In this document: one piece after another, positions 26,388-35,253 of the stretch
Numbering within the stretch: position 1 is the first letter of the stretch
Layout: the number at the start of each line of letters is the position of its first letter
Origin: QHXM01 sp032160705
GTDB lineage: Bacteria > Acidobacteriota > Blastocatellia > Pyrinomonadales > Pyrinomonadaceae
Assembly: GCA_032160705.1 (NCBI GenBank)
Contig: JAVHVE010000036.1
Coordinates: 10,130-74,129 of the forward strand
DNA: 64,000 nt
Reading direction: 5' to 3'
Made by a program: the position numbers and the translations under genes
The notes under the pieces: generated by a model
What the model was told of the DNA's origin: nothing
The model's input: only the letters and a program-made list of their open reading frames with translations
The model's database searches: none

Positions 26388-26972
26388 ATGAGCGTTGAAG
26401 ACAGAGTCTTACGTCTCGAAAATGCGTTTGCTACGTTATCGGAGCTTGCGGCCAGATCGGAGTCGCGCGCGGATACGTTATTAGAGCTTGTTGCCAGATC
26501 AGACTCTCGTGCAGATACGCTATCGGAGCTTGTCGCTAGATTGGAGTCTCGCACAGATACTTTATCGGAGCTTGCGGCTAGAGCAGAGTCTCGCACGGAT
26601 AACCTGGCTCAGTTAACCGACACCTTAGTTCAGCTAGCTGTCAGCGCCAGCGAGCGGGCGGACACGCACGAATCGTGGGTGAACACGCTTGGCGCGCGGA
26701 CGGAAGAACATGGAACTTGGATCAGCTCACTTGGTGCGAGGGCGGAAGAACATGAATCCTGGATTAAGTCGCTTAGCGCACGAGCGGAAGAATTGGCGGT
26801 GGCTCAGGGTGAATTGACAAATGCCCAGGTTGAACTGGCAAAGGCGCAGGCTGAGTTGTCAAAAGCTCAGGCGCATACAGAGGCAGTCGTGGCTGAGACG
26901 AACAAGCGATTGAATCATCTCACCGACGTTGTCGAGCGCTACATCAGCGAGCGGCGTAACGGGCAGCACTGA
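26388..26972 (+). CDS. Coiled-coil repeat protein
   Basis: A 194-residue, almost wholly α-helical protein. It has successive repeats: about four of a 14-15 residue unit ELAARSESRADTL (residues 18-75), then three of EEHESWIKSLSAR (about 88-130), then heptads of type AQVELAKAQAELSKAQ (about 133-160), and a closing helix. No signal peptide, no cysteine. It should form a long parallel or trimeric coiled coil and could scaffold the enzymes encoded beside it. It follows the GCS2 ligase by 14 bp and converges with the GATase gene after 5 bp. The repeated 42-bp DNA unit makes copy-number change likely. Confidence 0.65.
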   Translation: MSVEDRVLRLENAFATLSELAARSESRADTLLELVARSDSRADTLSELVARLESRTDTLSELAARAESRTDNLAQLTDTLVQLAVSASERADTHESWVNTLGARTEEHGTWISSLGARAEEHESWIKSLSARAEELAVAQGELTNAQVELAKAQAELSKAQAHTEAVVAETNKRLNHLTDVVERYISERRNGQH

Positions 26973-26977
26973 TGCGC

Positions 26978-27931
26978 TCACTGTTGCCTTGCCTTGAGGG
27001 ATTCGCGCAGGAAATTCTCGAAGATGATGCGCCCGTCGCGCGATTCGTTCGGATGCTCCCAGCGTGTGGCGCGGCGCTTGTCCCAGTCCTCGAAAGATTT
27101 TTCGAGGTGGAATTGCACAGTGTAGATAAGTTGGCCGTCGGCGCGCTTGACCATCATCTGGTTGCGGCAGAGATACGCGGTGGCGAGAAGCTTGAAGCCT
27201 TCAGGGATGCGATCCAGTTGCAGCCCGTGATTCTGCCAGACGCGCAGGATGCGAGCTTCCGTCGTGTAGTCCTGCCAGACGCCTGATTCCTCATCTTGAA
27301 TGCCATTGAAAACAGGATCGTCGGGGTCTGTGATGCGGATGAAACGATATTGATATTCGTAGGGGCGTCCCTCACGACGTTCGTGTTGCTCAAAATTATC
27401 CAGCGTGATGATCCGCGCACCGAAACTCATCCCGACCAGTTGATGCCCGCCGCAGATACCCAGTACGGGCGTCTTTGTTGAGCGGATGAATTCACCAAAC
27501 TTTTCCAGGTGCAGGGGATTGTAGTAGTCGAAGTCGCGCAGCGTCCCGCTCAGGACGATGGCATCGGGGCGAAAATCACGCTCCGCCTCGGCGATCTCGG
27601 AGAAATGCGTGACGCGCACTTCAGGGCGTTGGACTAAGCGCGCGATGTTGTTCCGAATGTTGCCCATCGCCAGCCCGGCAATCTCGCGCTCGCGCTGAAG
27701 ATACGACTTGGCGTGACGCCCCCATTCCTTCACAGCGACTTCGGAGAGATCGCCCTCGTCACGCAGCAGATCGTCCACGACCAGCACGCGCGCCTCTTCG
27801 ATGCTCTTCTCGATGGGTTCGTAACGACAGAATGTCCGCTGGTTGAAAGGGAATGGGAGTGGCTCCGGCTTATCTATCGGAATGTTTTCGTTCAGCAATA
27901 CGTTTTCGTTAAGCAATATTTCTTCCGCCAT
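26978..27931 (-). CDS. Class I glutamine amidotransferase-like protein
   Basis: 317 residues with the class I GATase triad: nucleophile C160 in VLGICGGHQ, then H275 and E277 in TVQFHLEKSFED. The oxyanion region lies near SGTLRDFDYYNP. Class I domains release ammonia from glutamine for a partner synthetase or act as γ-glutamyl hydrolases. No synthetase domain is fused here, so the acceptor enzyme may be one of the ligases of the facing operon. The N-terminal 35 residues are odd, with a doubled LLNEN motif and Pro-rich stretch. It converges on the coiled-coil gene (5 bp gap). Ammonia supply versus peptide trimming cannot be decided from sequence. Confidence 0.85.
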   Translation of the reverse strand: MAEEILLNENVLLNENIPIDKPEPLPFPFNQRTFCRYEPIEKSIEEARVLVVDDLLRDEGDLSEVAVKEWGRHAKSYLQREREIAGLAMGNIRNNIARLVQRPEVRVTHFSEIAEAERDFRPDAIVLSGTLRDFDYYNPLHLEKFGEFIRSTKTPVLGICGGHQLVGMSFGARIITLDNFEQHERREGRPYEYQYRFIRITDPDDPVFNGIQDEESGVWQDYTTEARILRVWQNHGLQLDRIPEGFKLLATAYLCRNQMMVKRADGQLIYTVQFHLEKSFEDWDKRRATRWEHPNESRDGRIIFENFLRESLKARQQ

Positions 27932-27967
27932 GTTTAAGTAATCGTAAGTGACGAGCTATCTTTGCCC

Positions 27968-28531
27968 TCAAGCCCGTCGCTGTTTGGTGTTCTGATTAAA
28001 CTGCGGGATGGCCGTGCCAGCGCCCGCTTCCTCAACCTCACGTCGAGCATCACTGATGAGCAAATTACGCAGGCGAGAGCGAAAACCGGGCGCTCGCGCC
28101 TCCCCAACGTGCTCGACCAATAATAGCATGCGATGCCATGATGATTCGAGTTCATCGGCGAGACTGGAAATCCGGCTGATGTCGTAAGGCACGGCGACAT
28201 CCGTGCAGCCAGCGCGCGCAAACACCGCCAGATAGCGAGCCGTCGCCAGATCAGGACACGACATGCGATGCCGCCCCATCTTCAATTCAACTCCGAGCAA
28301 AGTGTGCTGGATGTCAACGTCCGCCCTTTTCTTTGCTACGTGCAGATGGTGTGATCGTGTCCGCATCGGCAAGATACGCTCGCGGTAGATTCGCGGCAGC
28401 CACATCTCGCCGAGGCGCGCTTTAACCTCTTCGGCCATCTGTGCGAGAGAAACCGGACGCGCCTGAGATGTGGTCGGTGCTGTGGATAGAGCCGTCCCTT
28501 CGCCTGTCTTCAACATCACAACAACATTCAT
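27968..28531 (-). CDS. Hypothetical cytosolic protein downstream of nuoN
   Basis: 187 residues, ATG start, 11 bp after the nuoN stop on the same strand, so possibly the last gene of the nuo transcript. I do not recognise it. It contains an αβ-like core with ADVDIQHTLLGVELKMGRHR and TARYLAVFARAGCTDVAVPY, and a basic C-terminus rich in Arg and Gln. The segment looks enzyme-like (nuclease folds often have such an acidic strand followed by VELK), and a PD-(D/E)xK relation is possible but not demonstrated. No membrane helix or signal peptide. Confidence 0.55.
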   Translation of the reverse strand: MNVVVMLKTGEGTALSTAPTTSQARPVSLAQMAEEVKARLGEMWLPRIYRERILPMRTRSHHLHVAKKRADVDIQHTLLGVELKMGRHRMSCPDLATARYLAVFARAGCTDVAVPYDISRISSLADELESSWHRMLLLVEHVGEARAPGFRSRLRNLLISDARREVEEAGAGTAIPQFNQNTKQRRA

Positions 28532-28542
28532 CCGACAAAACC

Positions 28543-30072
28543 TCAGCGAGCAAGCCGTGCTGCCACTGGCCTCTTTTGAAAAGCGTCAATCACGCTGTTG
28601 GGAAACAGCCCCAGATAGAAAACGCCGACGACCGCGATGACAATAGCCAGAGCCGCGCTGGCGGGCACGCGCGGGGCGCTCCACTCAGTCGCGCGCTCAC
28701 GGAAGAACATCACGATAATCAGGCGCAGGTAGTAGTAGGCGGAGATGGCCGTGTTGAGAACGGCGATGACGACCAGCACGTAAAAGCCCTGATTGAGCGC
28801 CGCGCGAAAGACCATGATCTTGCCCATAAACCCGGCGGTCAGCGGGAGTCCCAGCAGGCTCAGCAGAAAAAGCGAGAGCGTGAAAGCCAGTGCGGGCGCG
28901 CGAAATCCAATGCCGTTGTAGTCTTCGACCTCTGTCCGGCGGTCATTGTTGCGGGCAATCAATGTGACGATTGCGAACGCGCCCAGATTCATCACCGCAT
29001 AGGTCAACATGTAGAAAGCGACCGAGGCCAGGGCATCGTCTCTCTCTGTTCCTCCGCTCGCGCCTGCGGCGACAAAACCGACGAGCGCGTAGCCTGCGTG
29101 CGCTATCGAAGAGTAGGCCAGCATTCGCTTGACGTTGTTCTGGACGATGGCCACGATGTTGCCAACAGACATCGTTACTATCGCCATCACGACCAGCACG
29201 CTGACCCAGACCGAGTTGACTGTTATTCCAGCGGCAGCGACAAATGGAAATCCGAAGATGAAGACGCGCAGGAACGAAGCGAACCCGGCGGCTTTCGGCC
29301 CGGCGGCCATGAAAGCTGTCACGGGCGTGGGCGCTCCCTCGTAAACGTCCGGCGTCCAGATGTGAAAAGGCGCGGTGGCGACCTTGAAGCCGAAGCCGAC
29401 GATCATCATCGCCGCGCCCGCAAAGAGAAGCGCAGGATAGCGGGCCGTGTCCAGCCCCGAAGCTATCTGCGAGATGTTGGTCGTGCCGACGCCGCCATAC
29501 ACGAGAGCGATGCCGTAGAGCAAGAACGCGGAAGAGAACGAGCCGAGAATGAAATATTTGAGCGATGATTCGTTCGAGCGCAAATCCGTGCGGCGGAATC
29601 CGCACATCACGTAGGTCGCGATGGAGAGAATTTCCAGACCCAGAAAGATGATGACCAGATCATTGCCCGAAGCCATCAGCATCATCCCGACGGTGGCAAA
29701 GAGCAACAGCGCGTGAAACTCGCCCGCCGGGAGTTTTTCATTTTCGACCCAGACCATAGAGATCAGGACGGTCAGCGCGGAGACAAAGAGAAAGATGAGC
29801 GTGAAGCTCAGGCGCAATTCGTCAAGCACAATCATGCCGTTGAAATCGCCTGCCGCAACTCCCGTCCAGTTCATCCACATCCACACGGAAGCCACCCCGG
29901 CGCTCACAAGTCCTGCGAGTGAAAGGCCGCCCGTCACCCAACGCTGCGAGGGACGCGCGAAAGCATCCAGCAGCATGACGACGACAGCGACGACCGAGAT
30001 AATCAACTCCGGCAGAATCAGGCCGAAATTAACGTCCGGGCTGGGAATTTGAAAAGCTAGTAGGAAATCCAT
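28543..30072 (-). CDS. nuoN: NADH-quinone oxidoreductase subunit N
   Basis: 509 residues, about 14 transmembrane helices, one of three antiporter-like proton channels of complex I. Family features are the lysine-bearing helix ESSLKYFILGSFSSAFLLYG, the broken helix region ATAPFHIWTPDVYEGAPTPV with its conserved Lys/His neighbourhood, and NNVKRMLAYSSIAHAGYALV. In the usual order it is last, but here a TlpA-like gene stands between nuoM and nuoN. Length and motifs are normal. Confidence 0.97.
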   Translation of the reverse strand: MDFLLAFQIPSPDVNFGLILPELIISVVAVVVMLLDAFARPSQRWVTGGLSLAGLVSAGVASVWMWMNWTGVAAGDFNGMIVLDELRLSFTLIFLFVSALTVLISMVWVENEKLPAGEFHALLLFATVGMMLMASGNDLVIIFLGLEILSIATYVMCGFRRTDLRSNESSLKYFILGSFSSAFLLYGIALVYGGVGTTNISQIASGLDTARYPALLFAGAAMMIVGFGFKVATAPFHIWTPDVYEGAPTPVTAFMAAGPKAAGFASFLRVFIFGFPFVAAAGITVNSVWVSVLVVMAIVTMSVGNIVAIVQNNVKRMLAYSSIAHAGYALVGFVAAGASGGTERDDALASVAFYMLTYAVMNLGAFAIVTLIARNNDRRTEVEDYNGIGFRAPALAFTLSLFLLSLLGLPLTAGFMGKIMVFRAALNQGFYVLVVIAVLNTAISAYYYLRLIIVMFFRERATEWSAPRVPASAALAIVIAVVGVFYLGLFPNSVIDAFQKRPVAARLAR

Positions 30073-30105
30073 CGTTTGAAGTTTCAGAGAAGCTTTCTTC
30101 TCTAC

Positions 30106-30672
30106 CTAGTTGCTCGAATTCGTCACGGCTTCCGCGCTCAATAGGAGCTTATCAAGGCGTTCGCGCATCTTCGCCATGTAAATGGGAATGGCTGCCATGC
30201 CGACATGATTCGGGGGCGAGAGTTTTCCTTCCCGGTCAAAGAAGAGAATCGTCGGCAGGCGCAGCCGCTGTGAAAAGCGAGCAAAGGTTCGCTTGTCGGG
30301 ATCGCGCAGCACCGGGAAGGAGAGCTTGAGCTGCTTGGCATAACTTCGCAACCCGCTGTCCGAGACCTGATCTTCACTCTCAATGCTGATCCAGAGAAAC
30401 TTGACCGGCTTGTCCCTGTATTCCTTCTTCAACTGCTCAAGCGCCTGTAGCTCTTCCTTGCATGGCAAGCACCACGTCGCGCCGAATGAAACGAGCACGA
30501 CCTGCCCACGCATATTTGCGATGTCGTAGGTCTTGCCGTCCGCGCCTTTCAACTGAATGCCAACGGGTTCTTCAGGGAGATTGGACGAAGGCGAATCCTG
30601 CCCATGAGCAGGAATCGTCAGAGCAGTGAGAAACGAAACGCAAAGGAATGTTAATAAGAAAATTCTCTTCAT
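30106..30672 (-). CDS. TlpA-like periplasmic thioredoxin
   Basis: From ATG 30672 the product is 188 residues: signal peptide (KRIFLLTFLCVSFLTALTIPAHG), then a redoxin domain with the redox-active WCLPC (in SFGATWCLPCKEELQ), EDQVSDSG and the cis-Pro strand RLPTILFFDREGKL. Such proteins reduce disulfides of periplasmic partners, often during cytochrome maturation. A longer frame to a GTG at 30732 runs into a hairpin and is rejected. It is inserted between nuoM and nuoN on the same strand, 33 bp before nuoN, which is not a usual place. Confidence 0.85.
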   Translation of the reverse strand: MKRIFLLTFLCVSFLTALTIPAHGQDSPSSNLPEEPVGIQLKGADGKTYDIANMRGQVVLVSFGATWCLPCKEELQALEQLKKEYRDKPVKFLWISIESEDQVSDSGLRSYAKQLKLSFPVLRDPDKRTFARFSQRLRLPTILFFDREGKLSPPNHVGMAAIPIYMAKMRERLDKLLLSAEAVTNSSN

Positions 30673-30726
30673 AAGCTGTTTACTATTTAACCAGTGTTCG
30701 GCATTAGAGAAAGAAAAAGCCTGACT

Positions 30727-30802
30727 ATCCACTAAATCACACGAAACAACACTAACAAATAAAGACTAGCCTTTTCGTGTCGTTTCGTGTGATTTAGTGG
30801 AT
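30727..30802. repeat. Perfect 21-bp hairpin, CACGAA family (copy 3)
   Basis: Arms 30727-30747 and 30782-30802 are perfect complements (CCACTAAATCACACGAAAC). The loop holds ATAAAGACTAGCC. It lies between nuoM and the TlpA-like gene, so it may cut or weaken the transcript inside the nuo operon. Confidence 0.8.
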
Positions 30803-30846
30803 GGTTCATTCGCTTGCATTTCTTTCAGGCTTAAATCGCGCCTAAG

Positions 30847-32388
30847 TTATTTACTAACCTCAACAATCGTCCCGCCGCGCTGTGGCCTGACGACGCGGTC
30901 GCGCACCTCCATGACGCTCGCGCGCGAGCGGTCAAGAAACGGGCGAGGATATACGCCCATCAAGAGCATCAGAATGAGCAACGGGACGAGCAGCCCGACC
31001 TCGCGCGCATTCAAATCTTTGAGCCGCGCGTTCTCAGGACTGTGGATGCGCCCGAAGACCACGCGCTGCAACATCCAGAGCATATACACGGCAGCCCAGA
31101 TGACGCCCGTGCCCGCCAGCATCGTCGCAATCCAGGGCCACGTCACCGCATTGGAAGTCCACGTCCCGATCATAATCAGAAACTCGCCGACAAAGCCATT
31201 CAGGAGCGGCAAGCCGATGCTTGAGAGCGAGGCGATGACGAAGAGCGCGGAGAACCAGGGCATCGAAGTCGCCAGCCCCCCGAAATCCGAAATCATGCGC
31301 GTGTGTCGCCGCTCGTAGATCATCCCGACGAACAAAAAAAGCGCGCCCGTCGAGACGCCATGATTGAGCATCTGGTAAAGCGCGCCCTGCATGCCCATCT
31401 CCGTAAAAGAGAAGAGGCCGAGCACGACGAATCCCATGTGGCTGACCGACGAATACGCCACGAGGCGCTTCACGTCCGGTTGCACCATCGCCACGAGCGC
31501 GCCGTAGATGATGCCGATGACTGCGAGCGTGATAATCAACGGCGCAAAATATCTTGAAGCGGTGGGAAAGAGCGCGAGGTTGAAGCGCAGCAATCCGTAT
31601 GTCCCCATCTTCAACAGCACGCCCGCCAGAATCACGCTCCCGGCGGTCGGCGCTTCCGTATGAGCGTCCGGCAGCCACGTGTGAAAAGGGAAGAGCGGGA
31701 CTTTGATGCAGAAGGCGAAGGCAAAAGCCAGGAAGAGCAAGGCTTCGGTCTGACTGCCGGGCAGGAGCTTCGTCGTCCCGGCCTGCAAGGCATTCAGGAT
31801 GGTGACATAATCGAACGAGCCCGTCAGGTAATAGAGCGCGATGATGCCGACAAGCATCAGGAGACTGCCGATAGCCGTGTAGATGAAAAACTTGGTCGCC
31901 GCGTAAATCCTGCGCTCGCCGCCCCAGATGCCGATCAAAAAGAACATCGGCACGAGCGACGCCTCGAAGAAGAGATAGAAGACGAGCAGATCGAGCGAGA
32001 CGAACACGCCGATCATCGCGCTTTCCAGCACGAGCAGGAAGGCGTAGTAAGAAAGCTGGCGTTTCGTGACGGAAGTCCAGCTTGACAGAATCGAAATGGG
32101 AACGAGCAGCGTCGTCAACAGCACGAGCCACAAACTGATGCCGTCAACGCCGATGTGATAACGCGCGCCGATGGAGCTAATCCAGGGAACGTTCTGCTCA
32201 AAGCGAAAGCCGCCGCCTGCCGCGTCGCCTGTCAAAAGCAAGAGCGAAAGCGCAAAGGTCGCCACCGAAAAAAGGAGCGCAATCCAGCGGTAGTGCGCCT
32301 CGCGCTTGTAGATGAGCCCGTAGACGATGGTCGCGATTGCGCCAAACGTCGGGAGTAAGATCAGAATGGTGAGCAAGTATTGCTGCAT
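30847..32388 (-). CDS. nuoM: NADH-quinone oxidoreductase subunit M
   Basis: 513 residues from ATG 32388, 7 bp after the nuoL stop. Around 14 helices. Conserved charged residues are seen in LFYLFFEASLVPMFFLIG (helix 5 glutamate), TKFFIYTAIGSLLMLVGI, PLFPFHTWLPDAHTEAPTAG and QPDVKRLVAYSSVSHMGFVV. It conducts protons in the membrane arm of complex I. A frame open further upstream would overlap nuoL and is out of keeping with the family, so the internal ATG is used. Confidence 0.97.
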   Translation of the reverse strand: MQQYLLTILILLPTFGAIATIVYGLIYKREAHYRWIALLFSVATFALSLLLLTGDAAGGGFRFEQNVPWISSIGARYHIGVDGISLWLVLLTTLLVPISILSSWTSVTKRQLSYYAFLLVLESAMIGVFVSLDLLVFYLFFEASLVPMFFLIGIWGGERRIYAATKFFIYTAIGSLLMLVGIIALYYLTGSFDYVTILNALQAGTTKLLPGSQTEALLFLAFAFAFCIKVPLFPFHTWLPDAHTEAPTAGSVILAGVLLKMGTYGLLRFNLALFPTASRYFAPLIITLAVIGIIYGALVAMVQPDVKRLVAYSSVSHMGFVVLGLFSFTEMGMQGALYQMLNHGVSTGALFLFVGMIYERRHTRMISDFGGLATSMPWFSALFVIASLSSIGLPLLNGFVGEFLIMIGTWTSNAVTWPWIATMLAGTGVIWAAVYMLWMLQRVVFGRIHSPENARLKDLNAREVGLLVPLLILMLLMGVYPRPFLDRSRASVMEVRDRVVRPQRGGTIVEVSK

Positions 32389-32395
32389 GACTTGA

Positions 32396-34690
32396 CTAAC
32401 GACTGAACATGACGAAAGTGAAATAACCGATGATGGCGAGCGCGCCGAGCAGGATGATGGCGGCGTAGCTGCGCACGAATCCGAATTGAAGATAGCGCAC
32501 GACGCGGCCAATCTCTGTGATGCCCCGCCCCAGCCCGTTGACGATTCCATCAATCACGCCGACATCGAAAAGCTTCCACAACCCTTCACGCGAGCCGACC
32601 TTGATCGGATTAATCAGCACCGCATTGTAAGCTTCATCCACGTAGTATTTGTTTTCCAGCAGACGCGGCATCTCGCGCAAGGGGCGCTTTCTAAACATTG
32701 CCCAGCCCGTCCCGATGCCCGCGAGCGCAATCAGCGCAGAGATGCCCGTAAACAATCTCTCCTGGCTGACCTCTTCGGAAGAGTGTGCGCGCTCCGCAGC
32801 CGGTTCATGCTGCGCGCCTTCGCCGACGGACAAAGGCGATGCGCCGTCGTGCGGTTGCGGCTCTCTCATTAGCAGGCGCGGGTTTTCCGCTTCGCCTGCG
32901 GCGTGCGTTGTGGCCTCGCCAGCCTCGTTCGGATTCGCAATGATCGGCTCAAGCGTTTTCTCAAAATAATTGTCAACAGCGCCGCCGCTCAAAGCATAAG
33001 GAATGCCAACCAGCCCACCCACCGTCGAAAGAATCGCCAGCACAATCAAAGGCACCGTCATCACCCAGGGCGATTCGTGCGGCTTGAATGGGCCATGCCC
33101 GTGACCGTGCGCATCGTGACCGCTTCCGGCGTGAACAACATGGTGCTCATCGTGCGCTTCGTCCACATGCTCGCCCGGCTCGTGATGCGGACGGTCGCCA
33201 GCCGAAGGCAGTGCGGCATCGTGCGGCTTCTCGCCTTCAGCAAAGGCGTGCGCGTGGGCTTCGTCGGCTTGTCCGCCCGCGTGAGCTTCGAGAAAGCGCT
33301 CCTTGCCCCAAAAGGTCATCACCATCAGGCGCGTCATGTAGATGGCCGTCAAAAGTGCGGTCAACGCGCCGATTCCCCACAGAACTTTCCCCGCGCCCGG
33401 AAAAAGCTCCGTGCTCCAGGTCTTCCACAGAATCTCATCTTTCGAGAAGAAGCCCGCGAAGATGGGAATGCCGCTGATGGCGAGCCAGCCAATCAGCATC
33501 GTCACGAAAGTGACGGGCATGTACTTCTTCAAACCGCCCATGCGCCGCATGTCCTGCTCGTGGTGCATCCCGTGAATGACCGAGCCTGAGCCGAGAAACA
33601 AAAGGGCTTTGAAAAAGGCATGCGTCATCACATGAAAGATCGCGGCGACAAACGCGCCGACACCGCACGCCAGCATCATGTAGCCCAACTGCGAGACGGT
33701 CGAGTAAGCCAGCACCTTCTTGATGTCGTTCTGCGCGATGCCGATGGTCGCGGCAAAAATGGCTGTCGCCGCACCGACAATCGCGATGATGAACATGGCC
33801 GTCGGCGCATGCGTGTAAATCGCCGAGCAGCGCACGATCATGTACACGCCTGCTGTGACCATCGTCGCCGCGTGAATCAAGGCGGAAACGGGCGTCGGCC
33901 CCGCCATCGCGTCAGGCAGCCAGACGAACAAAGGGATTTGTGCGCTCTTGCCGGTCGCGCCGATGAAGAGAAGTATGGCGGCAGACGTGATGCCTCCGGC
34001 AAAGAGCGTGTTCCACCCGAAGGACTCGACGGGCATGGCAGCGATTCCCACGAGAGCGCTGCCAACGCCGGGTTTGTCGAAAAAGCTAATCGAACCGACG
34101 AGGAAGAAGACGAGCATGATGCCGAGCACCACGCCCCAGTCGCCGATGCGGTTGGCGATGAAAGCTTTCTTCGCCGCGTCGCCTGCCTCTTTGCGGTCAA
34201 CGTAGTAGCCGATGAGCAAATAAGAACAAAGGCCGACGCCTTCCCACCCGACGAACATCAACAACAGATTGTCCGCCAGGATGAGCGTCAGCATCGAGAA
34301 CATGAAAAGATTCAGGTAGGCGAAGAAGCGATAGAAGCCAGGATCGCCGTGCATGTACCCGGTCGCGAAGATGTGAATCAAGAGACCGACGAAGGTCACG
34401 AAGAGGGCGTAGATGCCGCTCAACCTGTCCATCGCGAAACTAAAATCCGCGCGAAAGCCTCCGACATCCAGCCACGTCCAGAGGTGATCCATGACGGGCG
34501 CAACGCCAGGCTGAGCTTCAGCCGTCAGCGCACCGCCACTCTTGAAAGCCAGATAAAACGCCACGACCGTCGAGACGCCGACCGACAGGCACGCGACCGC
34601 GCCGATAAACGACTCCCGACGCACACGCCGACCGACGAACCAGTTAATGGCAGCCCCAACCAGCGGCGCAAAGATGATGTAGCGGATCAT
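32396..34690 (-). CDS. nuoL: NADH-quinone oxidoreductase subunit L with His-rich insertion
   Basis: 764 residues, larger than the common 610-680. The antiporter core (about 90-460) is normal: LMFVGWEGVGLCSYLLIGYY, the IPLFVWLPDAMAGPTPVSAL segment with conserved residues, and NDIKKVLAYSTVSQLGYMML. After the core a hydrophilic insertion (about 469-539) holds some 16 histidines among Asp/Glu (for example HAHAFAEGEKPH and HDAHGHGHG). A second polar insertion (about 588-643) precedes the last helices and the lateral helix HL region (LLENKYYVDEAYNAVL). The His-rich loop could bind metal ions; this is inference. nuoL and nuoM are 7 bp apart. Confidence 0.96.
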   Translation of the reverse strand: MIRYIIFAPLVGAAINWFVGRRVRRESFIGAVACLSVGVSTVVAFYLAFKSGGALTAEAQPGVAPVMDHLWTWLDVGGFRADFSFAMDRLSGIYALFVTFVGLLIHIFATGYMHGDPGFYRFFAYLNLFMFSMLTLILADNLLLMFVGWEGVGLCSYLLIGYYVDRKEAGDAAKKAFIANRIGDWGVVLGIMLVFFLVGSISFFDKPGVGSALVGIAAMPVESFGWNTLFAGGITSAAILLFIGATGKSAQIPLFVWLPDAMAGPTPVSALIHAATMVTAGVYMIVRCSAIYTHAPTAMFIIAIVGAATAIFAATIGIAQNDIKKVLAYSTVSQLGYMMLACGVGAFVAAIFHVMTHAFFKALLFLGSGSVIHGMHHEQDMRRMGGLKKYMPVTFVTMLIGWLAISGIPIFAGFFSKDEILWKTWSTELFPGAGKVLWGIGALTALLTAIYMTRLMVMTFWGKERFLEAHAGGQADEAHAHAFAEGEKPHDAALPSAGDRPHHEPGEHVDEAHDEHHVVHAGSGHDAHGHGHGPFKPHESPWVMTVPLIVLAILSTVGGLVGIPYALSGGAVDNYFEKTLEPIIANPNEAGEATTHAAGEAENPRLLMREPQPHDGASPLSVGEGAQHEPAAERAHSSEEVSQERLFTGISALIALAGIGTGWAMFRKRPLREMPRLLENKYYVDEAYNAVLINPIKVGSREGLWKLFDVGVIDGIVNGLGRGITEIGRVVRYLQFGFVRSYAAIILLGALAIIGYFTFVMFSR

Positions 34691-34694
34691 AAGC

Positions 34695-34803
34695 TCAGGA
34701 GTCAGAAGTCAGAAGACAGGAGACAGAAGAAAAGAAAATCAGAAGAATGCGGTTCTCCGCCTTATTTATTCTGACTTCTGACTCCTGTCTTCTGTATTCT
34801 GCC
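34695..34803. repeat. Intergenic palindrome, CAGAAGTCAG family (copy 2)
   Basis: Arms of GGAGTCAGAAGTCAGAAG words and complements, with the loop GCGGTTCTCCGCCTTATTTA. It fills the gap between nuoK and nuoL. Confidence 0.8.
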
Positions 34804-34808
34804 TTTCG

Positions 34809-35120
34809 TCACAGTTTTAAAATGTTCGCGTCGTCCACGTCGAGTGATTCGCGGTTGCGGAAGATGGCGAGGATGATGCCAAGTCCGACCGCCGCTTCAG
34901 CCGCCGCGACCGTCATCACGATGAAGACGAAAAGTTGTCCCGTCACGTCGCGGAAGTGGCTCGAAAAAGCCACGAACGTCAGATTCACCGCATTGAGCAT
35001 CAGCTCAATGCACATGAACATCGAGATTACGTTGCGCTTGATAATGACGCCGACCACGCCAATCGTGAACAGCACGGCGGAGAGCGCCAGATACCATGAA
35101 AGATGCGGAACAGAGTTCAT
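34809..35120 (-). CDS. nuoK: NADH-quinone oxidoreductase subunit K
   Basis: 103 residues, three helices. The conserved membrane glutamates of the proton path are in MFMCIELMLNAVNLTFVAF and VMTVAAAEAAVGLGIILAIF. Length is typical. Palindromes of the same CAGAAGTCAG family flank it on both sides, between nuoJ and nuoK and between nuoK and nuoL, an unusual spacing for these normally overlapping genes. Confidence 0.97.
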   Translation of the reverse strand: MNSVPHLSWYLALSAVLFTIGVVGVIIKRNVISMFMCIELMLNAVNLTFVAFSSHFRDVTGQLFVFIVMTVAAAEAAVGLGIILAIFRNRESLDVDDANILKL

Positions 35121-35147
35121 AAGCTTTAACGGGTGATAGGTGATAAA

Positions 35148-35251
35148 AAGCAGGAGTCAGAAGTCAGAATACAGAAGTCAGAATAAAGACAGAAGCGGTT
35201 CTCCGCATATTCATTCTGACTCCTGACTCCTGTCTTCTGGATTCTGCTCTT
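35148..35251. repeat. Intergenic palindrome, CAGAAGTCAG family (copy 3)
   Basis: Arms of CAGGAGTCAGAAGTCAGAA words, with the loop GCGGTTCTCCGCATATTCA. It separates nuoJ from nuoK and ends at the nuoJ stop. Confidence 0.8.
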
Positions 35252-35253
35252 CA

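Noticed and set aside
30673..30732. N-terminal extension of the TlpA-like protein to a GTG at 30732
   Set aside because: It would begin inside the hairpin and place 20 polar residues before a good signal peptide.
33620..34774. Long open frame on the plus strand (384 codons) opposite nuoL
   Set aside because: It is antisense to a clear nuoL; its composition is Arg/His/Asp-rich as expected from reading the complement, and it has no family motif. The same applies to 28441-29568 opposite nuoN and many others.
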